Shown here in pieces: positions 60,380 to 64,000 of a DNA stretch of 64,000 bases. The translations under genes and the position numbers were made by a program. The DNA lies in the NCBI RefSeq assembly GCF_000715075.1, contig NC_134095.1:47718806-47782805 (forward strand), written 5' to 3'. Positions within the stretch are counted from its first letter, which is position 1; every line of letters starts with the position of its first letter. Origin of the DNA: Nicotiana tabacum (lineage: Eukaryota; Streptophyta; Magnoliopsida; Solanales; Solanaceae). A model generated the notes under the pieces. The model did no database searches. It saw only the letters and a list, made by a program, of their open reading frames with translations, and was not told the origin of the DNA.

Positions 60380-60690
60380 ACTCTCCGCGGCCCGCGGCCG
60401 CCTTTGTGCGGTCCGCGGTGCCCTGACGCGGTCCGCATTACCATTTTGCGCGGACCGTGGTGCCCAAGTGATTGAAATTGAACCTATGCCCAGCATGGCC
60501 GCATTGCACTTTATGCGGTCCGCGCTGGCCTACTATGGCCGCGGTGCTACTTTCTGCGGGCCGCGGTGGAGAGAATCAGAGAGATGTTGTCCAGGGCCTT
60601 GTCCCAATGCGGATCGCGGTTGCCTTTGCACAGTCCGCGGTGCCCCCAGTGCGGCCGCACTCCTATTTGTGCGGGCTGCGGTGCCATGTT
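60380..60690 (+). repeat. Third GC-palindrome cluster, element C
   Basis: About eight units of GCGG(C/T)CCGCGG type separated by T-rich spacers of about 10-20 bp, just before ORF3. Confidence 0.85.
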
Positions 60691-60796
60691 CTGCAACTAT
60701 TTCTGCAATATTTAACCTACTGTCTGCAATTCAATTTCAAGACTTGTTTCACTGCCTGTGCTGATACTAACCAGGTTAGATGTGTATGCTTGTAGA

Positions 60797-62040
60797 TAAT
60801 GGTCAAACAACGAGGTAAAAGTGTGAAACAACCCAGCTGAGGTAATTCCTCTCGGGAAGGGAAGCAACGGATGGTAAAACTCACTCCCTAGGCTAGACAA
60901 AACATAAAGGACATGAGGAAAGCAATCAAAGCAGCTGATAGAGCCCTTGACACCTTGGGGAGTGAGTACGAGCCCTCCACGGAGATCTCTTCAGATTCAG
61001 TCCCTCTATACATCCCATATCTGGAGAACATCATACATAGAGACACTCCCCCCGATGCTCGAGCCTCAATCAACATTTCTTCTGGGTCGTCTGAGGGCTC
61101 AGCGGCAGGTAGTGGGGATGAATGTTCTACCTCTCCCACAACATCAATATCTGGAGAGGGTGCTAGAGGTAATGAGGGAGATGGGGAGTTATTGGGGGGT
61201 GGTGTGCCGCAGGTTGGGGGTGTTGACCGGACTAGGAATTCCGTTGTTTGGGAGGATAGATTCGTCATCTAGGTGGTGTTCCACAAGTTTAGGGAATGGT
61301 GGCCGGCATGGAAATTGATTCTTGAGAGGAGTTTCATTGACAGAGACCTCCTACCCCTACACCCCAATGTACATAGACAGTTTCAGGCTCGGGTGGGTTG
61401 GGAGTTCTCTAAAGATAATTGTGTGAAGGCGAATGAGCATATGGTCAAGGAGTTCTATAGCAATGTGGCCCACATCTGAAGGGCACTAAGGTGACCAAAG
61501 TGAGAAACAAAAATGTGGTATTTACCGAAAATGCACTAAATGAATACCTGGGGTCCAATGATGAAGATGAGTCCCTTTACAATGAAAAGTTGGCAATGGG
61601 CGAGGAGGTTCGTCCGTGGTTAGCTTCATACCTGATAATCCTGGGTACCGCTCCAGAGTGGTTGCAAGCAGGGGCCAAAATACTTCAGAGAACTTTCAAC
61701 TTTGAGGCTAGAGGGTGGTTGACTTTTGTGTGCAGTCGGCTCGACCCCACTACCCATGATCAGACTATTCCACTTGCCCGGGCTGTTCTTGTTTTGCTTC
61801 TATTATGGCAGGATATCCTATCAACGTTGGCAATGTGATGTCCTGCATCATTTTTGCAGTGGGGGTTGAGCATGACCGGAACTACCCTTTTTCCAGCACC
61901 CTCACTATGTATTTCAGGGACCTGGAGGTGGAGAAGAGACCTTTTGACGTAAAGGTTAAACCTGTGGCTCCGTTTTCATGGTATAGTTTGAAGGGGTCAG
62001 ACAACCCCAAGGATAAAAATTACAAGCAGCCTGTGAATGC
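60797..62040 (+). pseudogene. Element C ORF3, Transposase_32-like, broken
   Basis: Blocks in order: 60913-61269 (acidic/Gly-rich N-terminus), 61273-61479 (KEFYSNVAHI), 61491-61838 (VVFTENALNEYLGSND, WLTFVCSRLDPTTHDQTI) and 61805-62044 (INVGNVMSCIIFAVGVEHDR). The FYSN, F..NALNEYLG, VCSRL.PTTH and INVG motifs match the 'putative plant transposon protein' family (Pfam Transposase_32) as I know it. Two stops and one frameshift break it, and element D cuts it near 62032. An Athila env-like ORF sits at this place in other elements. Confidence 0.6.
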
Positions 62041-62363
62041 CTAATTTTTGCATGCTTTTAATTCTCCTAGAAATACTAGTATTTGAATGATTTTTAGTTA
62101 TTTGTGCATTTTTTTTATATTGCATTTCCTTTATTAAAAATACCAAAAATATTTTTACCTTTTATTTGTATATTTTAGTTTGCATCTTTAAATTATATAT
62201 TCCAAAAAGATTTTTTTTCTTTCTACTTATATATTTTCTTTAGGACTAAATTTGATAAATGGGGTAGGGATTGGACTAGTGTATTTTAATTAAAATTGGC
62301 CCACAATTTGAGCCCAATTCGGCCATACCCAGTCCATTAGGTGGTTGGCCAAGAAAGAGCTCA

Positions 62364-62398
62364 AAACGACGTAGTTTTATCTTGAAATTACGTCGTTT
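62364..62398. repeat. 10-bp inverted repeat AAACGACGTA/TACGTCGTTT
   Basis: Perfect arms at 62364-62373 and 62389-62398. Related ACGACGTCGTTT wording lies in the element B LTR near 29475-29485. Confidence 0.8.
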
Positions 62399-62473
62399 CA
62401 CTTAGTGACCCAGAGATCAATCTCATCCCTCCATTATTCTTGATCCAACGGCCTAGATCCATTTCCCACTCCA

Positions 62474-62480
62474 AATATAA
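62474..62480 (+). promoter_or_regulatory. TATA-like box in putative LTR D
   Basis: AATATAAGG followed by a CT-rich leader with CAAACCCTAAAC. Position fits an LTR promoter. Confidence 0.45.
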
Positions 62481-63702
62481 GGCTCCAAAAATCAGAAAAT
62501 AACCTCATTTACACCCAACCCAAACCCTAAACTCCTCTCCTCACTCTCTCCCTTCCTCTCTGCTGTCGCAAGGCATCCACGGCGGAGCCCCTCCAAACAC
62601 CACCAAAATTTGACTCCCTACTCATCTCAACCTCCTCTTTCCAAATCCACGAACCAAATCCTTTGAATCCTACCAAACTCCACGAATAAACCAAAATCCG
62701 AAACCCTAGCCCAATTTATTTTGTAAATTCGTCGAGTTTTAGACCTTTCCTTCATAAAATACTTATAGGTGTGTAGATATCCACGTGATATGTCATCCTA
62801 TGCTGGTTTCACCCCCAAGCAATGCACCGCCACCGCCCATCCACCTCCGGCAACCACCCCACTGCCTGCCGCCTCTGCCGCTGCTTTCTCCATCTTTTTT
62901 ATTTCTTTTCGACCAAAGGTGCTTGTTTCCTTTTGGCAAGATGCCGGAATATATTATTTTAGCATCTTCCAAAAATAAACATGTGCCTTGGAGTCGAACA
63001 ATCACCACTTGGCATCCTCGACATCGTCTCTTTTATCAATTCAACGTCGAAAGCCCGAAACTTGGTAAAAACCTCAAACCTTTATCCTTTCCTCTAAAGT
63101 TTTGATTTTTCTGTTTTTGTGTCATTTTTTAGTTTAAATTTTGATTTGTTATTATGGTTTTTGTATAACCTTCATCACCTCACTAATTTTTGATTTTTGA
63201 TAGTGATATGTTTAGTTTGCACCTTTGATTTCTGTTTTGATCTATCACTCTAATTAGAGTTTCAAGTTAGTTATTGATTAGTTATCTTTGTTTATCTTAG
63301 TTGTTAACGTTAGTTGAATCATTCACTTAGTTAGTCATTTAGTTAGTTGATTTTACTCGTTGTTCGATAGTTTACCAATATTCAATTAAGTTTGTTTTGG
63401 GCAGTGTTTTCTTATTTGAATCGCCCACTGTTAGTTCTTATTTATCGAATTCATTCTAATCTAGTTTGTCTGAATACTTAGTTCGATTGCATTTTGAGTC
63501 TTGTTTCTACTTTGCTAGTTCATATTTGGTTGGAGTTTGAGTATATAAGCTGAATTTCAGTCATGAATAGATAAAAGCTGAAAACTTGAGTTTAAAGTAC
63601 GTGTTTGTTGGATATTTTATTGTTTAAACATGCAGAAAATGCAACTGCTCTGTTTTGTGTCAGAATTTGGTGAAAAAATGACTATTTTGCCACACAAAAG
63701 TC

Positions 63703-63751
63703 AGTCCTTTTGGACAGATTTTTGTAAAATCAAAATCTGTCCAAAAGGACT
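63703..63751. repeat. Perfect 20-bp hairpin in LTR D
   Basis: Arms 63703-63722 and 63732-63751 are exact reverse complements around a 9-nt spacer. Core: TCCTTTTGGACAGATTTT. Likely folds in the RNA. Confidence 0.95.
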
Positions 63752-64000
63752 TATTTTTCCTACTTAAAGAGGCCACTCTTTCACACTTGAGGACACACTC
63801 TAACATACTTAGCCATCATCCTTTACACTCTAAGAAAACACAAAAACTGGACAAAAATCAGCAGTTGAAAATCAAGAAAGTAAGCTGAAATTTGAGTGCT
63901 TTTGTGTGAGATTCCTAAAAAAGAAAGAAAACCTTTCAAGAACCTAAAGTTCTTAGAGTTTAGTCCTGGGATTCTTTCTTCTTTGAATTTATCGGGGCTC

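Larger units (their letters stand above)
59490..60790 (+). other. Element C spacer between pol and ORF3
   Basis: Begins with GGCGCTGCTTGGGAGGCAACCC (59578-59599), a conserved Athila sequence after pol. Contains GC-palindrome clusters at 59755-59960 and 60380-60690 and a TATAAATA box at 59989-59996. Short ORFs here lack motifs. Confidence 0.75.
52791..62031 (+). mobile_element. Element C: degenerate Athila-type Ty3/gypsy element
   Basis: Plus strand: LTR 52791-54285, tRNA-Asp-type primer site, gag, RT, RNase H and integrase (all broken), a 1.3-kb spacer with GC-palindrome arrays, then a third ORF region. An ORF downstream of integrase and the gag style are Athila traits. The right part is cut by element D at about 62032. 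C probably inserted into the 3' part of element A; its far LTR is outside the window. Confidence 0.8.
62032..64000 (+). mobile_element. Element D: probable Tat/Ogre-type LTR, cut by window edge
   Basis: Starts TGTGAATGCCTAATTTTTGC right where ORF3 of C breaks. Its layout mirrors the element B LTR: AT-rich start, GGCCCAA words, an AACGACGTAGTTTT/AAATTACGTCGTTT palindrome, TGATCCAACGGCC, a TATA box, then a CT-rich leader. No protein is seen. The right end is outside the window, so both LTR status and length are inferred. Confidence 0.5.

Overview
The window is plant nuclear DNA, most likely from a Solanaceae species; Nicotiana is my best guess. The evidence is a multi-intron eukaryotic gene of plant type, AT-rich intergenic DNA, a Tourist-like MITE, and nested Ty3/gypsy retrotransposons of the Tat/Ogre and Athila lineages. 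The species call is inference. The family calls rest on protein motifs read directly.

Region 1 (1-11.8 kb, minus strand) is the 5' two-thirds of a cytosolic homomeric acetyl-CoA carboxylase gene (ACC1 type). I placed 29 full coding exons and one partial exon. Exon phases are consistent throughout and give about 1,556 residues before the gene leaves the left edge. A 5'-UTR intron, a TATA box and a G-box sit upstream. One intron has a GC-AG splice pair and carries a 321-bp MITE.

Region 2 (11.8-24.0 kb) is intergenic. It holds a (TA)n tract, a 1.47-kb Mutator-like element with a perfect 9-bp target duplication (14.2-15.7 kb), a 2.9-kb solo-LTR-like element with a G-box minisatellite (17.9-20.8 kb), two fragments of a GC-rich dispersed repeat, and a 0.96-kb inverted-repeat element (22.4-23.4 kb).

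Region 3 (24.0-64.0 kb) is a nest of LTR retrotransposons. Element A is an old, broken Tat-type gypsy element (LTR 24014-24449, gag to about 26062, pol 47505-51441, then an 87-bp tandem array). Its gag is interrupted by element B, a complete and young 21.4-kb Ogre-type element on the minus strand (26063-47504). B has a perfect GCTAC target duplication, two 3.87-kb LTRs that are nearly identical by eye, a tRNA-Arg-type primer site, ORF1, gag-protease and pol, plus an 18-copy 41-bp array in its 3' UTR. Element C is an Athila-type element (52791 to about 62031) with a broken gag-pol, a missing protease, GC-palindrome arrays and a downstream ORF resembling the 'putative plant transposon protein' (Transposase_32) family. 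C is cut at about 62032 by what looks like the LTR of a further Tat-type element D, which runs off the right end and carries a perfect 20-bp hairpin.

Only the carboxylase is a host gene. I found no prokaryotic-style system, CRISPR array or rRNA. The most unusual material is the tandem arrays in the retrotransposon 3' UTRs, the palindrome cassettes shared by C's LTR and the region before its ORF3, and the LTR hairpins.
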